Shown here piece by piece: positions 37,429-46,848 of a stretch of 64,000 nucleotides of DNA (positions within the stretch are counted from its first letter, which is position 1; each line of letters begins with the position of its first letter). The position numbers and the translations under genes are program-made. The stretch is from Paraburkholderia caffeinitolerans. Its GTDB lineage: Bacteria > Pseudomonadota > Gammaproteobacteria > Burkholderiales > Burkholderiaceae. The stretch lies in NCBI RefSeq assembly GCF_902859945.1, contig NZ_CADIKL010000001.1, positions 310,001 to 374,000 of the forward strand. The letters are read 5' to 3'. Below the pieces are notes generated by a model. The model saw only the letters and a list, made by a program, of their open reading frames with translations. It was not told the DNA's origin and made no database searches.

Positions 37429-39582
37429 TTAGCGCACGCGCATGCCCGGCTTCGCGCCGCTATGCGGCTCGAGAATGTACAGGCCCGGTTCGGCCTTTTC
37501 GTCGGCGGCGGAGGCGGCGAGCACCATGCCTTCGGACATGCCGAACTTCATCTTGCGCGGTGCGAGGTTCGCGACCATCACCGTGAGCTTGCCCTTGAGG
37601 TCTTCGGGCTTGTACGCCGAGCGGATGCCCGAGAACACATTGCGCGTCTTGCCTTCGCCCACGTCGAGCGTGAGTTGCAGCAGCTTGTCCGAGCCTTCCA
37701 CGATGTTGCAGTCGACGATCAGCGCCACGCGCAGGTCGATCTTCGCGAAGTCGTCGATGGAGATGACTTCGGGCGTTTCAGGCTCGGCCTTCTTCGCTTC
37801 CTTCGACGCCTTCGACTTCTTGTTCGCGTCGGCATTGGCGGCAGCAGGCGCTTCGGTCGCCTGCAGCGAGTCGCGGTTCGCGGCGAGCAGCGCCTCGATC
37901 TGCTTCGGGTCCACGCGCGTCATGAGGTGCTTGTACGCGTTGATCGGTTGTTGCGACGACAACGTCTTGCCCGCGTCGGCCCACGTGAGCGGCGCGATTG
38001 CGAGGAACTGCTCGACGCCCTCGGCGAGCGTGGGCAGCACCGGCTTCATCGCCAGCGAAAGCAGGCGGAACGCTTCGAGGCTCACGCTGCAGGTTTCGTG
38101 CAGCGCCGCTGCGTTGGCCGGGTCCTTTGCCTGTTCCCACGGCTTGGCCGTATCGACGTACGCGTTCACCGTGTCGGCGAGCTCCATCGTGTGGCGCAGT
38201 GCGCGGCCATACTCGCGCGCTTCGTAGTTCGCGGCGATCTGCGGGATCGCGGCGCTCAGTTGCGCGATGAGCGGATGGTTCATCGCGCTGTCCAGCACAC
38301 GGCCTTCGAAGCGCTTGATGAGGAAGCCTGCCGCGCGGCTCGCAATGTTGATGTACTTGCCGACGAGGTCGCTGTTCACGCGCGCCTGGAAGTCTTCGAG
38401 GTTCAGGTCGAGGTCTTCCATCGAGCTATTGAGCTTGGCCGCGAAGTAGTAGCGCAGCCACTCGGGATTCAGGCCCGTGTCGATATAGCTTTGCGCAGTG
38501 ATGAAGGTGCCGCGCGACTTCGACATCTTCGCGCCGTCCACCGTGAGGAAGCCGTGCGCGAACACGTTGGTAGGCGTGCGATGGCCCGAGAACTGCAGCA
38601 TCGCCGGCCAGAACAGCGTGTGGAAGTACAGGATGTCCTTGCCGATGAAGTGGTACTGCTCGGTCTTCGTGTCGGGCTCGACCCACGCGTCGAAGTCGAT
38701 GCCGCGCTGCTCGCACAGGTTCTTGAAGCTCGCGTAATAACCGACAGGCGCGTCGAGCCACACGTAGAAGTACTTGCCGGGCGCGCCCGGAATTTCGAAG
38801 CCGAAGTACGGCGCGTCGCGCGAGATATCCCAGTCGGCGAGCTTCGATTCGCCCGCGTCGCCGAGCCACTCGCGCATCTTGTTGGTGGCCTCCGGTTGAG
38901 CCAGGCCGCTCACCCAGCCGCGCAGGAACTGCTCGCAGCGCGGGTCCGAAAGACGGAAGAAGTGGTGCGTCGAGGTCTTGCGGATCGGCGTCGCGCCCGA
39001 GACTACCGAATACGGGTTCTTCAAGTCGGTGGGCGCATAGGTCGAGCCGCACACTTCGCAGCTGTCGCCATACTGGTCCTTCGCGCCGCACTTCGGGCAC
39101 TCGCCCTTGATGAAGCGGTCCGGCAGGAACATGTTCTTGACCGGGTCGTAGGCCTGCTCGATGTCGCGCGTCTCGATGAGGTCCGCCGCCTTCAGCGCCA
39201 GATACACCGATTCCGAGAGCACGCGGTTCTCGTCGGAGTCCGTCGAGTAGTAGTTGTCGAACGACACGCCAAAGCTGTCGAAGTCGCGCTTGTGCTCTTG
39301 CCAGACGCGCGCGATCAGCTGCTGCGGCGTGAGGCCTTCCTTCTCGGCGCGCAGCATGACGGGCGTGCCGTGAGTGTCGTCGGCACCGACGTAGTAGACC
39401 TCGTGGCCATGCATTCGCAGCGCGCGAACCCAGATGTCCGTCTGGATGTACTCGACCAGATGGCCGATGTGGATCTGCCCGTTGGCATAGGGCAGAGCAG
39501 ACGTGACGAGAATCTGGCGGCGGCTGGCACTTTGCGTGGCAGACGCGCCGGCTGCAACGAGGTCGGTGGCGGGTGCGGACAT
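37429..39582 (-). CDS. metG: Methionyl-tRNA synthetase
   Basis: MetG charges tRNA-Met. The start [20 protein letters not shown] gives 717 residues, with HIGH at residues 38-41 and KMSKS at 352-356. Four zinc-ligand cysteines lie in CPKC and CEVC in the connective domain. The C-terminal tRNA-binding OB-fold (from [15 protein letters not shown]) makes this the dimeric long form. An Ala/Lys-rich linker joins the two parts. The open frame further upstream to 39852 is low-complexity and not part of the protein. Confidence 0.97.
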   Translation of the reverse strand: MSAPATDLVAAGASATQSASRRQILVTSALPYANGQIHIGHLVEYIQTDIWVRALRMHGHEVYYVGADDTHGTPVMLRAEKEGLTPQQLIARVWQEHKRDFDSFGVSFDNYYSTDSDENRVLSESVYLALKAADLIETRDIEQAYDPVKNMFLPDRFIKGECPKCGAKDQYGDSCEVCGSTYAPTDLKNPYSVVSGATPIRKTSTHHFFRLSDPRCEQFLRGWVSGLAQPEATNKMREWLGDAGESKLADWDISRDAPYFGFEIPGAPGKYFYVWLDAPVGYYASFKNLCEQRGIDFDAWVEPDTKTEQYHFIGKDILYFHTLFWPAMLQFSGHRTPTNVFAHGFLTVDGAKMSKSRGTFITAQSYIDTGLNPEWLRYYFAAKLNSSMEDLDLNLEDFQARVNSDLVGKYINIASRAAGFLIKRFEGRVLDSAMNHPLIAQLSAAIPQIAANYEAREYGRALRHTMELADTVNAYVDTAKPWEQAKDPANAAALHETCSVSLEAFRLLSLAMKPVLPTLAEGVEQFLAIAPLTWADAGKTLSSQQPINAYKHLMTRVDPKQIEALLAANRDSLQATEAPAAANADANKKSKASKEAKKAEPETPEVISIDDFAKIDLRVALIVDCNIVEGSDKLLQLTLDVGEGKTRNVFSGIRSAYKPEDLKGKLTVMVANLAPRKMKFGMSEGMVLAASAADEKAEPGLYILEPHSGAKPGMRVR

Positions 39583-39746
39583 AGGTGAGGGGGTTCCGGT
39601 GAGGCGGGAGGTCGAAACCGCAATTTTAGCAGGGTGGGCGTGGGGCGCGTTTGCCCGCCCGACGCCGCGGATCGCGTGTGGCGGTGCGCGGGCTGGCGCT
39701 TGAATGCGGTGCGCAGTTGCTGCCCTGGGCGCTTGCAGAAAGCGTC

Positions 39747-39783
39747 GGCAAAAAACGCGGGCAAAAAACGCGGGCAAAAAAAA
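39747..39783. repeat. Thirteen-base direct repeat, two full copies plus a partial
   Basis: The unit GGCAAAAAACGCG occurs at 39747-39759 and 39760-39772, and its first half recurs from 39773 with a longer A-run. On the minus strand the A-runs provide the T-tract of the adjacent terminator. It lies in the metG upstream region. Confidence 0.7.
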
Positions 39784-39803
39784 CCGGGGCAGTATGGCCC
39801 CGG
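39775..39803 (-). terminator. Intrinsic terminator with no assigned gene, upstream of metG
   Basis: A CCGGGGC/GCCCCGG stem (39784-39790 with 39797-39803) with a 6-nt loop is followed on the minus strand by eight T residues. The only annotated minus-strand gene upstream, the OmpA lipoprotein, already has its own terminator at 39966-40008. The transcript ending here is therefore unassigned: a metG leader attenuator, a small RNA, or read-through backup. Confidence 0.75.
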
Positions 39804-39824
39804 AGCAACAACGACAAGAGGAGA

Positions 39825-40034
39825 ATGGTGACGCGGCGGCGTCGCCGCACACGTACCGTAAAGAAAGACAGCGGAGTTTGGGGAGAGTTCGAAAAATTTT
39901 TCAGTTCGCTAACTTCGCCCGCCGTGTGTATGGACGTGGGCCTGCTCGCGGAGTTTATGCAGGCCCAAAACACAAGCGGGACGGCTTCGCAGCCGTCCCG
40001 CTTGTGTTGTCATGTGGCGCCGCGATGTAGCTGA
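39825..40034 (+). CDS. Orphan small ORF with strong ribosome binding site, possible gene remnant
   Basis: AAGAGGAG lies 4 bases before an ATG that opens a 69-codon frame. The translated start is very Arg-rich ([14 protein letters not shown]), then [30 protein letters not shown], which looks protein-like. The last third is simply the translation of the OmpA terminator hairpin, so the native C-terminus seems lost. It could be the stub of a deleted gene (a mechanosensitive-channel-like N-terminus is a weak guess) or a chance frame. No function is proposed. Confidence 0.25.
   Translation: MVTRRRRRTRTVKKDSGVWGEFEKFFSSLTSPAVCMDVGLLAEFMQAQNTSGTASQPSRLCCHVAPRCS
39966..40008 (-). terminator. Terminator of the OmpA-like lipoprotein gene
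   Basis: A perfect 18-bp stem (39969-39986 with 39991-40008) with a TCGC loop, followed on the minus strand by TTTT. It begins about 50 bp past the lipoprotein stop. Confidence 0.9.
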
Positions 40035-40060
40035 TGCGGCGCCGCAAGGCCAAGGCGCGC

Positions 40061-40714
40061 TTAGCCCCCTTGGTGCTGCGCCGTCGCGCGCAGATAGATT
40101 TCCACGCGGCGGTTCGCGGTGCGGCCGGCTTCGGTGCTGTTGTCGGCGATCGGCTGGGTGTCGCCGCGGCCCTCGGCCGCCATGCGCTGCATCGGGATGC
40201 CGTGCGACGCCAGGTAGTTGACCACGCTCTGCGCGCGGTTGACCGACAGCGTCTGGTTGTATGCGGGCTGGCCCGTGTTATCCGTATGGCCCACGACCTG
40301 CGCGACCACTTCCGGGTTCTGCTGCAGCGTCTGCGCGACCTGGTCGAGCACCGGTGCGAACGACGGCTTGATCGCGTAGCTGTTGGTGTCGAACGTCACG
40401 TTGCTCGGGATGTTGAGCTTGAGCGAGCCGTCCGGCTGCTCGGTGATCTGCGTGCCGGTGCCCTTGGTGGCGCCCGTGAGCTTGTTGTGGATGGCAGTCC
40501 AGTTGTAGCCCGTGACGCCGCCGACCAGCGCGCCCGCGCCCGCGCCGATGGCCGCGCCCTTGCCGCCACCGAAGATCGCGCCGATGGCCGCGCCCGTGCC
40601 CGCGCCGACACCCGTGCCGATGGCGGTGTTGGTGCCCTGCTGGGTTGCGCAGCCGGCGACGAGCGCGCCGGCAACGGCGAAGATGGACAGGCGGGTCAAG
40701 ATTCTTGTGTTCAT
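40061..40714 (-). CDS. OmpA-family lipoprotein with glycine-zipper region
   Basis: A 217-residue lipoprotein precursor starting MNTRILTRLSIFAVAGALVAGC; the lipobox ends at Cys22. Next is a Gly/Ala-rich zipper (TAIGTGVGAGTGAAIGAIFG and following), then a C-terminal OmpA peptidoglycan-binding domain with VVGHTDNTGQPAYNQTLSVN and the NRRVEIYL end motif. Architecture matches YiaD-type proteins that tether the outer membrane to peptidoglycan. The start is the ATG preceded by AGAGGAT; the open frame upstream is not used. It is divergent from apbC. Confidence 0.92.
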   Translation of the reverse strand: MNTRILTRLSIFAVAGALVAGCATQQGTNTAIGTGVGAGTGAAIGAIFGGGKGAAIGAGAGALVGGVTGYNWTAIHNKLTGATKGTGTQITEQPDGSLKLNIPSNVTFDTNSYAIKPSFAPVLDQVAQTLQQNPEVVAQVVGHTDNTGQPAYNQTLSVNRAQSVVNYLASHGIPMQRMAAEGRGDTQPIADNSTEAGRTANRRVEIYLRATAQHQGG

Positions 40715-41058
40715 TTTCAATCCTCTCTTGGTAGAACAGGGCAGTTGCTTGTGCCGCTCGCGGGCCCCGACTGGGCTCAGGGTCTTCGGACGGCGCGCGG
40801 CTGCAACTACTACAATGACGACTTGGGCACTTGCGTGAATCGTTTGGCAATTATTGGGCCGTTGCTTGGCAACGGCTTGACAAGTGCGCATTCGGCACAA
40901 TCAGCGGTGCAAAAAGGGCCGATGCCGCGAAGCGTGCCTTGCCTCGGGCATTTGCGCAATCCAGCTTAACAATTTCTTGCGATTTCCGGCGCTGACATGA
41001 CAGCTCGCGGCATTCCGGGCCGCGGGGGCGCCGGCGCATTCTTGCACACGGAGTTTGA
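40715..41058. other. Divergent intergenic region between the OmpA lipoprotein and apbC genes
   Basis: This 344-bp stretch holds no coding frame I can support. It must carry promoters for both flanking genes. A TTGACA hexamer is present at 40877-40882 on the plus strand, but no matching -10 element at proper spacing is obvious. No hairpin terminator or riboswitch-like structure was recognised. Confidence 0.5.
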
Positions 41059-42147
41059 ATGAGCATTGATCGGGCATTGGTCGACGCCGCGCTTGCGGCC
41101 CTCGTGGATTCGAACACGGGCCGGCCGTACGCAACGGCAAAAGGCGTGCGAAACGTTACGGTCGACGGCGATACGGTCGGCGTCGAGATCGTGCTCGGCT
41201 ATCCGGCAAAGAGTCAGTACGACGCGGTCCGCGCCCAGGTTGAAGGCGCGCTTGCCGCTGTGCCCGGCGTCAAGGCGAGCCGGGTCGCGGTGCGCCACGA
41301 GGTTACCGCGCACACCGTGCAGCGCGGCGTGAAGCTGTTGCCGAACGTGAAGAACATCGTGGCCGTGGCCTCGGGCAAGGGCGGCGTGGGCAAGAGCACG
41401 ACCGCCGTGAACCTCGCGCTCGCGCTGGCGGCCGAAGGCGCTTCCGTTGGCGTGCTCGACGCGGACATCTACGGCCCGTCGCTGCCGATGATGCTCGGCA
41501 TCGAGGGCCGCCCGCAATCGCCGGACGGCCAGTCGATGGACCCGCTCGAAGGGCATGGCGTGCAGGCCAACTCGATCGGCTTTCTGATCGAGCAGGACAA
41601 CCCGATGGTCTGGCGCGGCCCGATGGCCACTTCGGCGCTCGAGCAGTTGCTGCGGCAGACCAACTGGCGCGAACTCGACTATCTGGTGGTGGATATGCCG
41701 CCGGGCACGGGCGACATCCAGCTGACGCTCTCGCAGAAGGTACCGGTCACGGGCGCCGTGATCGTGACGACGCCGCAGGACATCGCGCTGCTCGACGCGA
41801 AGAAGGGCCTCAAGATGTTCGAGAAGGTGGGCATTCCGATCCTCGGCATCGTCGAGAACATGGCCGTGCACGTGTGCTCGAACTGCGGTCACGCCGAGCA
41901 CATCTTCGGCGCGGGCGGCGGCGAGCGCATGGCGAAGGAGTATGGCGTGGAGGTGCTCGGCAGCCTGCCGCTCGACATCGGGATTCGCGAACAGGCCGAC
42001 TCGGGTCGTCCGACCGTGGTGGCCGATCCGGCCGGCTCCGTGGCCGCGATTTACAAGTCCATCGCCCGCCGCATCGCAATCCAGATCGCGGAGCGCGCGC
42101 GCGACATGAGCTCGAAGTTCCCGACCATCGTCGTGCAGAACACCTGA
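41059..42147 (+). CDS. apbC: Mrp/ApbC-family iron-sulfur cluster carrier ATPase
   Basis: ApbC/Mrp proteins are P-loop ATPases that carry and transfer Fe-S clusters. The 362-residue protein has an N-terminal MIP18/DUF59 domain (residues 1-85), the deviant Walker A ASGKGGVGKSTTAVNLALAL, DADIYGPSLPMMLG, and the cluster-binding CSNC pair near residue 275. Length and domain order are standard. It is a single gene with no Fe-S partners nearby. It is divergent from the OmpA lipoprotein. Confidence 0.95.
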   Translation: MSIDRALVDAALAALVDSNTGRPYATAKGVRNVTVDGDTVGVEIVLGYPAKSQYDAVRAQVEGALAAVPGVKASRVAVRHEVTAHTVQRGVKLLPNVKNIVAVASGKGGVGKSTTAVNLALALAAEGASVGVLDADIYGPSLPMMLGIEGRPQSPDGQSMDPLEGHGVQANSIGFLIEQDNPMVWRGPMATSALEQLLRQTNWRELDYLVVDMPPGTGDIQLTLSQKVPVTGAVIVTTPQDIALLDAKKGLKMFEKVGIPILGIVENMAVHVCSNCGHAEHIFGAGGGERMAKEYGVEVLGSLPLDIGIREQADSGRPTVVADPAGSVAAIYKSIARRIAIQIAERARDMSSKFPTIVVQNT

Positions 42148-42366
42148 GCGGCGCATCGCGCGGCAAGCGGGCCAGGCCGGCAAGCTGTCCCTGTTTGAGC
42201 CGATGCCGCGCGGCATACCTCGCCCGGCCTTGCTGCACAAGGCTTACGGCGGGCGGGGCAGCGCTCACGCGGGGCGCGCACAAGGCCGTCCGCGCGGTAT
42301 CATGTGACATTCAAGGGTCCGGATCGACGATCGCAGGGGCGCACCGCGTGCGGACATGAGGATTGC

Positions 42367-42915
42367 ATGGGCAAAGGAATCGACAGGGGAGACGCAAGGC
42401 GCGCGGGCAACGCAGCCGTGCTGGCCGTGGCGGCGTGCATGCTGCTGGCCGGCTGCACGAGCTTCATGGGCCGGCAGGACAAGCGTGCGCTCGCACAGGT
42501 CTTGCCTACCGTCGGCAGCCAGGTGCGGGGCACCGTCTCGTTCGTCGAGCGCTCGGACGGCGTGCAGGTGAGCTACAACCTCATCGGTCTCACGCCCGAC
42601 AGCGACCACGCGGTCCAGGTCCACGAACGCGGCGACTGCAACGCTGCGGACGCATCGAGCGCCGGCAGCGTGTTCGCCCCCGCGGCCGATCGCCTCAAGC
42701 CGGGCGTGCGTGTAGAGGGCGACCTCGGCAATATCCACGCGGATTCCAATGGCGTCGCCATCGGCTTCATCGTGGCGCCGGACGTCTCGCTCGACGGCGT
42801 GCGCTCCGTGCAGCAACGCTCGGTGCTCGTGCATCGCGACCCCATCGACCCCTACGCCTTTCCCGCGCGCGGCACCGGCCCGGCGCTCGCCTGCGGCGTG
42901 ATCAAGGCTCAATAA
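42367..42915 (+). CDS. Cu/Zn superoxide dismutase-like lipoprotein lacking most metal ligands
   Basis: The 182-residue precursor has a lipobox ending at Cys30 (CMLLAGC) and then a SodC-like fold: VQVHERGDC, ASSAGSVFAP, EGDLGNIHAD, RSVLVHRDPIDPY and PALACGVI. Compared with SOD1-type enzymes, the two disulfide cysteines (91, 176), two of the copper histidines (His86, His156) and one aspartate (119) are kept. The other copper histidine is Gln84, the bridging histidine is Val102, and zinc histidines are replaced. Dismutase activity is therefore unlikely; a structural or copper-handling role is possible. The ATG at 42367 is chosen to give a normal lipoprotein signal. Confidence 0.8.
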   Translation: MGKGIDRGDARRAGNAAVLAVAACMLLAGCTSFMGRQDKRALAQVLPTVGSQVRGTVSFVERSDGVQVSYNLIGLTPDSDHAVQVHERGDCNAADASSAGSVFAPAADRLKPGVRVEGDLGNIHADSNGVAIGFIVAPDVSLDGVRSVQQRSVLVHRDPIDPYAFPARGTGPALACGVIKAQ

Positions 42916-43146
42916 CGCGCGGCCGTAATGCCCACATTGGCCCCCGCCGAGGGGCGCCTCGCGTGCACTTCCCGGCACGCCGATCCACATCGCGTAAAAT
43001 AGGCGCCTTTCGCTCAGCGGCGGCACGCCCTGGAGCGGGCATGCAAGGCGCGCGAGGCGCGCTTTCGGACCATTCCCGCGCCGCTTTTGCGTTGTTTCCG
43101 GCTTTACCTTTTTTCGTTCCCCGTTTTTTCTGGACCGTAGCCCAAC

Positions 43147-43716
43147 ATGGCAATCAAATCCGACAAGTGGATCCGGCGCATGGCCGAAGAGCAGCAGATG
43201 ATCGAGCCGTTCGTGCGCGACCAGGTTCGCATGTCGGAAGACGGCCGCAAGATCGTGAGCTACGGCACCTCGAGCTACGGCTACGATATTCGCTGCGCCG
43301 ACGAATTCAAGATCTTCACGAACATCAATTCGACCATCGTCGACCCGAAGAACTTCGACGAAAAATCGTTCGTGGACTTCAAGGGCGACGTTTGCATCAT
43401 CCCGCCGAATTCGTTCGCGCTCGCGCGCACGGTCGAGTACTTCCGCATTCCGCGCAATGTCCTGACCGTGTGTCTGGGCAAGTCCACCTATGCGCGCTGC
43501 GGGATCATCGTGAACGTCACGCCGTTCGAGCCCGAGTGGGAAGGCTACGTGACGCTCGAATTCTCGAATACGACACCTTTGCCTGCCAAAATCTACGCGA
43601 ACGAAGGCGTGGCCCAAGTGCTCTTCTTCGAGAGCGACGAGGTCTGCGAGGTGTCTTACGCGGATCGCGGCGGTAAATATCAAGGCCAGCACGGCGTCAC
43701 GCTGCCGAAGACCTGA
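43147..43716 (+). CDS. dcd: dCTP deaminase
   Basis: Dcd deaminates dCTP to dUTP, feeding thymidylate synthesis. The 189-residue protein has the expected trimeric dUTPase-like fold blocks: [61 protein letters not shown] with the catalytic glutamate, and the C-terminal [14 protein letters not shown]. Length is normal. It lies ahead of the decarboxylase gene on the same strand with a 90-bp gap. A TAAAAT hexamer occurs about 150 bp upstream and may be part of its promoter. Confidence 0.97.
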   Translation: MAIKSDKWIRRMAEEQQMIEPFVRDQVRMSEDGRKIVSYGTSSYGYDIRCADEFKIFTNINSTIVDPKNFDEKSFVDFKGDVCIIPPNSFALARTVEYFRIPRNVLTVCLGKSTYARCGIIVNVTPFEPEWEGYVTLEFSNTTPLPAKIYANEGVAQVLFFESDEVCEVSYADRGGKYQGQHGVTLPKT

Positions 43717-43806
43717 CGTTCGAGCGCACACAACCCACCGGACATACGACATACGGGGACCGCTGCGCATCACTAGCAGCGGTCGTTTCTTTTGGAGAAT
43801 TCGCCC

Positions 43807-46086
43807 ATGAAGTTTCGTTTTCCCGTCGTCATCATTGACGAAGATTTTCGCTCCGAGAACATCTCGGGTTCCGGCATCCGGGCACTGGCCGAAGCCATCG
43901 AGAAAGAGGGCGCGGAAGTCCTCGGGCTGACGAGCTACGGCGACCTCACGTCGTTCGCGCAGCAATCGAGTCGCGCGGCGTGTTTCATTCTGTCGATCGA
44001 CGACGACGAGCTGCTGCCCTACGTGGAAGGCTCGGACGGCGAAGCGCCCGGCCACGCGCCCGCGATCATCGCGCTGCGCGCGTTCGTGGAAGCGGTGCGC
44101 AAGCGCAACGCCGACATTCCCATCTTCCTGTACGGCGAGACGCGCACTTCGCGCCACCTGCCCAACGACATCCTGCGCGAGCTGCACGGCTTCATCCACA
44201 TGTTCGAGGACACGCCGGAGTTCGTCGCGCGCCACGTGATTCGCGAAGCCAAGGTGTATCTCGACGCGCTGGCGCCGCCGTTCTTCAAGGAACTCGTGAA
44301 GTACGCCGACGAAGGCTCCTACTCGTGGCACTGCCCGGGTCACTCGGGTGGCGTGGCGTTCCTGAAGAACCCGCTCGGCCAGATGTTCCACCAGTTCTTC
44401 GGCGAGAACATGCTGCGCGCGGACGTCTGCAATGCGGTCGAGGAACTCGGCCAGCTACTCGATCATACGGGCCCGGTCGCGGCTTCGGAGCGCAATGCGG
44501 CGCGCATCTTCAGCGCGGACCACGTGTTCTTCGTGACCAATGGCACCTCCACGTCGAACAAGATCGTCTGGCACGCCACGGTGGCGCCGGGCGACATCGT
44601 GCTTGTAGACCGCAACTGCCACAAGTCGATCCTGCACGCGATCACGATGACGGGCGCGATTCCCGTGTTCCTCACGCCCACCCGCAACAATTTCGGCATC
44701 ATCGGCCCGATTCCGCGCGACGAGTTCAAGCCGGAAAACATCCGCAAGAAGATCGAGGCAAATCCGTTCGCCCGTGAAGTGCTCGCGAAGAACCCGAACG
44801 TCAAGCCGCGCATCCTCACGATCACGCAAAGCACCTACGACGGCGTGATCTACAACGTCGAGATGATCAAGGACCTGCTCGGCGACATGCTCGACACGCT
44901 GCACTTCGACGAAGCCTGGCTGCCGCACGCCGAATTTCACTCGTTCTACCAGGACATGCACGCGATCGGCGCGGGCCGTCCGCGCACCAAGGCGCTCGTG
45001 TTCGCGACGCACTCCACGCACAAGCTGCTGGCCGGCATCTCGCAGGCTTCGCAGATCGTGGTGCAGGACTCCGAAGACAGCGCGTTCGATCGCCACCGCT
45101 TCAATGAGGCCTACCTCATGCACACGTCCACGAGCCCGCAGTACGCGATCATCGCGTCGTGCGACGTGGCCGCTGCGATGATGGAAGCGCCGGGCGGCAC
45201 CGCGCTCGTGGAAGAGTCGATTGCGGAGGCGCTCGACTTCCGCCGCGCCATGCGCAAGGTCGACGCCGAATACGGCGACGACTGGTTCTTCCAGGTCTGG
45301 GGCCCCGACGATCTGGCCGAGGAAGGCATCGGCTCGCGCGAAGACTGGATGCTGCGCCCGAACGACCGCTGGCATGGCTTCGGCAAGCTCGCCGAAGGCT
45401 TCAACATGCTCGACCCGATCAAGGCGACCATCGTCACCCCGGGTCTGGACGTGGACGGCGACTTCGGCGAGACCGGCATTCCCGCGGCCATCGTCACGAA
45501 GTACCTGGCCGAGCACGGCATCATCGTGGAGAAGACCGGTCTCTACTCGTTCTTCATCATGTTCACGATCGGCATCACCAAGGGCCGCTGGAACTCGATG
45601 GTCACGGAGCTCCAGCAGTTCAAGGACGATTACGACAACAACCAGCCGCTCTGGCGCGTGCTGCCCGAATTCGTCGCTCAGCATCCGATGTACGAGCGCG
45701 TGGGCTTGCGCGATCTGTGCCAGCAGATCCACAGCGTCTACCGCGCCAACGACATCGCGCGCCTCACGACCGAGATGTACCTCTCGGACATGGAGCCCGC
45801 GATGAAGCCGTCCGATGCGTTCGCCAAGCTCGCGCACCGCGAGATCGACCGCGTGGCCATCGACGAGCTCGAAGGCCGCGTCACGTCGATCCTGCTCACG
45901 CCGTATCCGCCGGGCATTCCGCTGCTGATTCCGGGCGAGCGCTTCAACAAGACGATCGTGAATTACCTGAAGTTCGCGCGCGAATTCAACGAGCGCTTCC
46001 CGGGCTTCCACACCGACATCCACGGACTCGTGGGCGAGACCATCAACGGCCGCATCGAGTACTTCGTGGATTGCGTGCGCGCTTGA
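43807..46086 (+). CDS. Arginine/lysine/ornithine decarboxylase (PLP, fold-type I)
   Basis: A 759-residue basic amino acid decarboxylase of the AdiA/CadA/SpeC family. It has an N-terminal response-regulator-like wing domain (about residues 1-130), the PLP-binding domain with Lys406 in THSTHKLLAG, and a C-terminal domain ending NGRIEYFVDCVRA. The start at 43807 follows TTGGAGAAT, while the frame is open 15 bases further up from a TTG. Substrate choice among arginine, lysine and ornithine cannot be read confidently; in Burkholderia such genes are usually annotated arginine decarboxylase. No antiporter gene is adjacent, so an acid-resistance pair is not evident. Confidence 0.9.
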   Translation: MKFRFPVVIIDEDFRSENISGSGIRALAEAIEKEGAEVLGLTSYGDLTSFAQQSSRAACFILSIDDDELLPYVEGSDGEAPGHAPAIIALRAFVEAVRKRNADIPIFLYGETRTSRHLPNDILRELHGFIHMFEDTPEFVARHVIREAKVYLDALAPPFFKELVKYADEGSYSWHCPGHSGGVAFLKNPLGQMFHQFFGENMLRADVCNAVEELGQLLDHTGPVAASERNAARIFSADHVFFVTNGTSTSNKIVWHATVAPGDIVLVDRNCHKSILHAITMTGAIPVFLTPTRNNFGIIGPIPRDEFKPENIRKKIEANPFAREVLAKNPNVKPRILTITQSTYDGVIYNVEMIKDLLGDMLDTLHFDEAWLPHAEFHSFYQDMHAIGAGRPRTKALVFATHSTHKLLAGISQASQIVVQDSEDSAFDRHRFNEAYLMHTSTSPQYAIIASCDVAAAMMEAPGGTALVEESIAEALDFRRAMRKVDAEYGDDWFFQVWGPDDLAEEGIGSREDWMLRPNDRWHGFGKLAEGFNMLDPIKATIVTPGLDVDGDFGETGIPAAIVTKYLAEHGIIVEKTGLYSFFIMFTIGITKGRWNSMVTELQQFKDDYDNNQPLWRVLPEFVAQHPMYERVGLRDLCQQIHSVYRANDIARLTTEMYLSDMEPAMKPSDAFAKLAHREIDRVAIDELEGRVTSILLTPYPPGIPLLIPGERFNKTIVNYLKFAREFNERFPGFHTDIHGLVGETINGRIEYFVDCVRA

Positions 46087-46109
46087 GCGCAAGGAGAAGG
46101 TCGAGCGGC

Positions 46110-46835
46110 ATGATGGTGCGTTCTTTCGTGACGGCGCTGGCAACGGCGGCCACGCTGGCGGCGGGTGTGGCAGCCGGGTTGGTGGCCGGGTTGGCGGTTG
46201 TGGCGCCGGCGGCGCACGCCGAAGTGGCGGCCGCCGACCCGATCGATGCGGGCATGCGCACGTGTCTCGCGCGCGCCGACCGCTCTACGACGGCGGGTCA
46301 GATCCAGTGCATGGACGAGGCCCGCACCGCATGGCACAGCGCCGCCGACGCGGCGCTCGCGCAACTGATCGCGCAGTTGCCGCCCGCGCAGCAAAAGCGC
46401 TGGCAACTTAGTCAGAATAAATGGGCGGCGTGGCGCGACGCCGAGGACACGATGCTCGGCGCGGCCTTCGCGAGCACGAGCGGCTCGACGTATCAGCTTT
46501 ACGAAGCGGATATGCGCTTGCAGCCGGTGCGCGACCGCGCGCTCTCGCTGCGCGGGCAGGCCGTGGCGGCCGCGGGCGACGCGCCGGCGCGCGTGCGCGC
46601 CTGTAGCGCGGATGCGCGCTGCGAGCACGTGAGCTACGACCTGAATCGCTATTACCGCAAGCTGTATGCGCGCATGCCGGCGCATTCGCGGCCCGCGCTC
46701 GCGCGGGCGGAAAGCTCGTGGCGCGCGTATCGCGATGCGACCATACCGCTCGTCGACGAGCACGCGCGCCTCGATCTGCTCGGGGCGCGGCTCGCGACGC
46801 TCAAACGCTTGTCGGAGACGGTGAATAACCGCTAA
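46110..46835 (+). CDS. LprI-like periplasmic protein with two DUF1311 repeats
   Basis: A 241-residue secreted protein. After the signal peptide (MMVRSFVTALATAATLAAGV to about AAHAEV) come two copies of the DUF1311/LprI pattern. The first is MRTCLARADRSTTAGQIQCM with NKWAAWRDAEDTMLGAAF, the second RVRACSADARCEHVSY with ESSWRAYRDATIPLV. The family includes lysozyme-inhibitor-like proteins, but most are uncharacterised. Tandem ATGs start it 23 bp after the decarboxylase stop, with AAGGAGA upstream, so co-transcription is likely. The frame is open inside the decarboxylase gene, which is shadow. Confidence 0.8.
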   Translation: MMVRSFVTALATAATLAAGVAAGLVAGLAVVAPAAHAEVAAADPIDAGMRTCLARADRSTTAGQIQCMDEARTAWHSAADAALAQLIAQLPPAQQKRWQLSQNKWAAWRDAEDTMLGAAFASTSGSTYQLYEADMRLQPVRDRALSLRGQAVAAAGDAPARVRACSADARCEHVSYDLNRYYRKLYARMPAHSRPALARAESSWRAYRDATIPLVDEHARLDLLGARLATLKRLSETVNNR

Positions 46836-46848
46836 CCGGGCGGGCGTT

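Noticed and set aside
37375..39588. 737-residue open frame antisense to metG
   Set aside because: Fully overlapped by metG, which has HIGH, KMSKS and zinc motifs; the antisense product has no family features.
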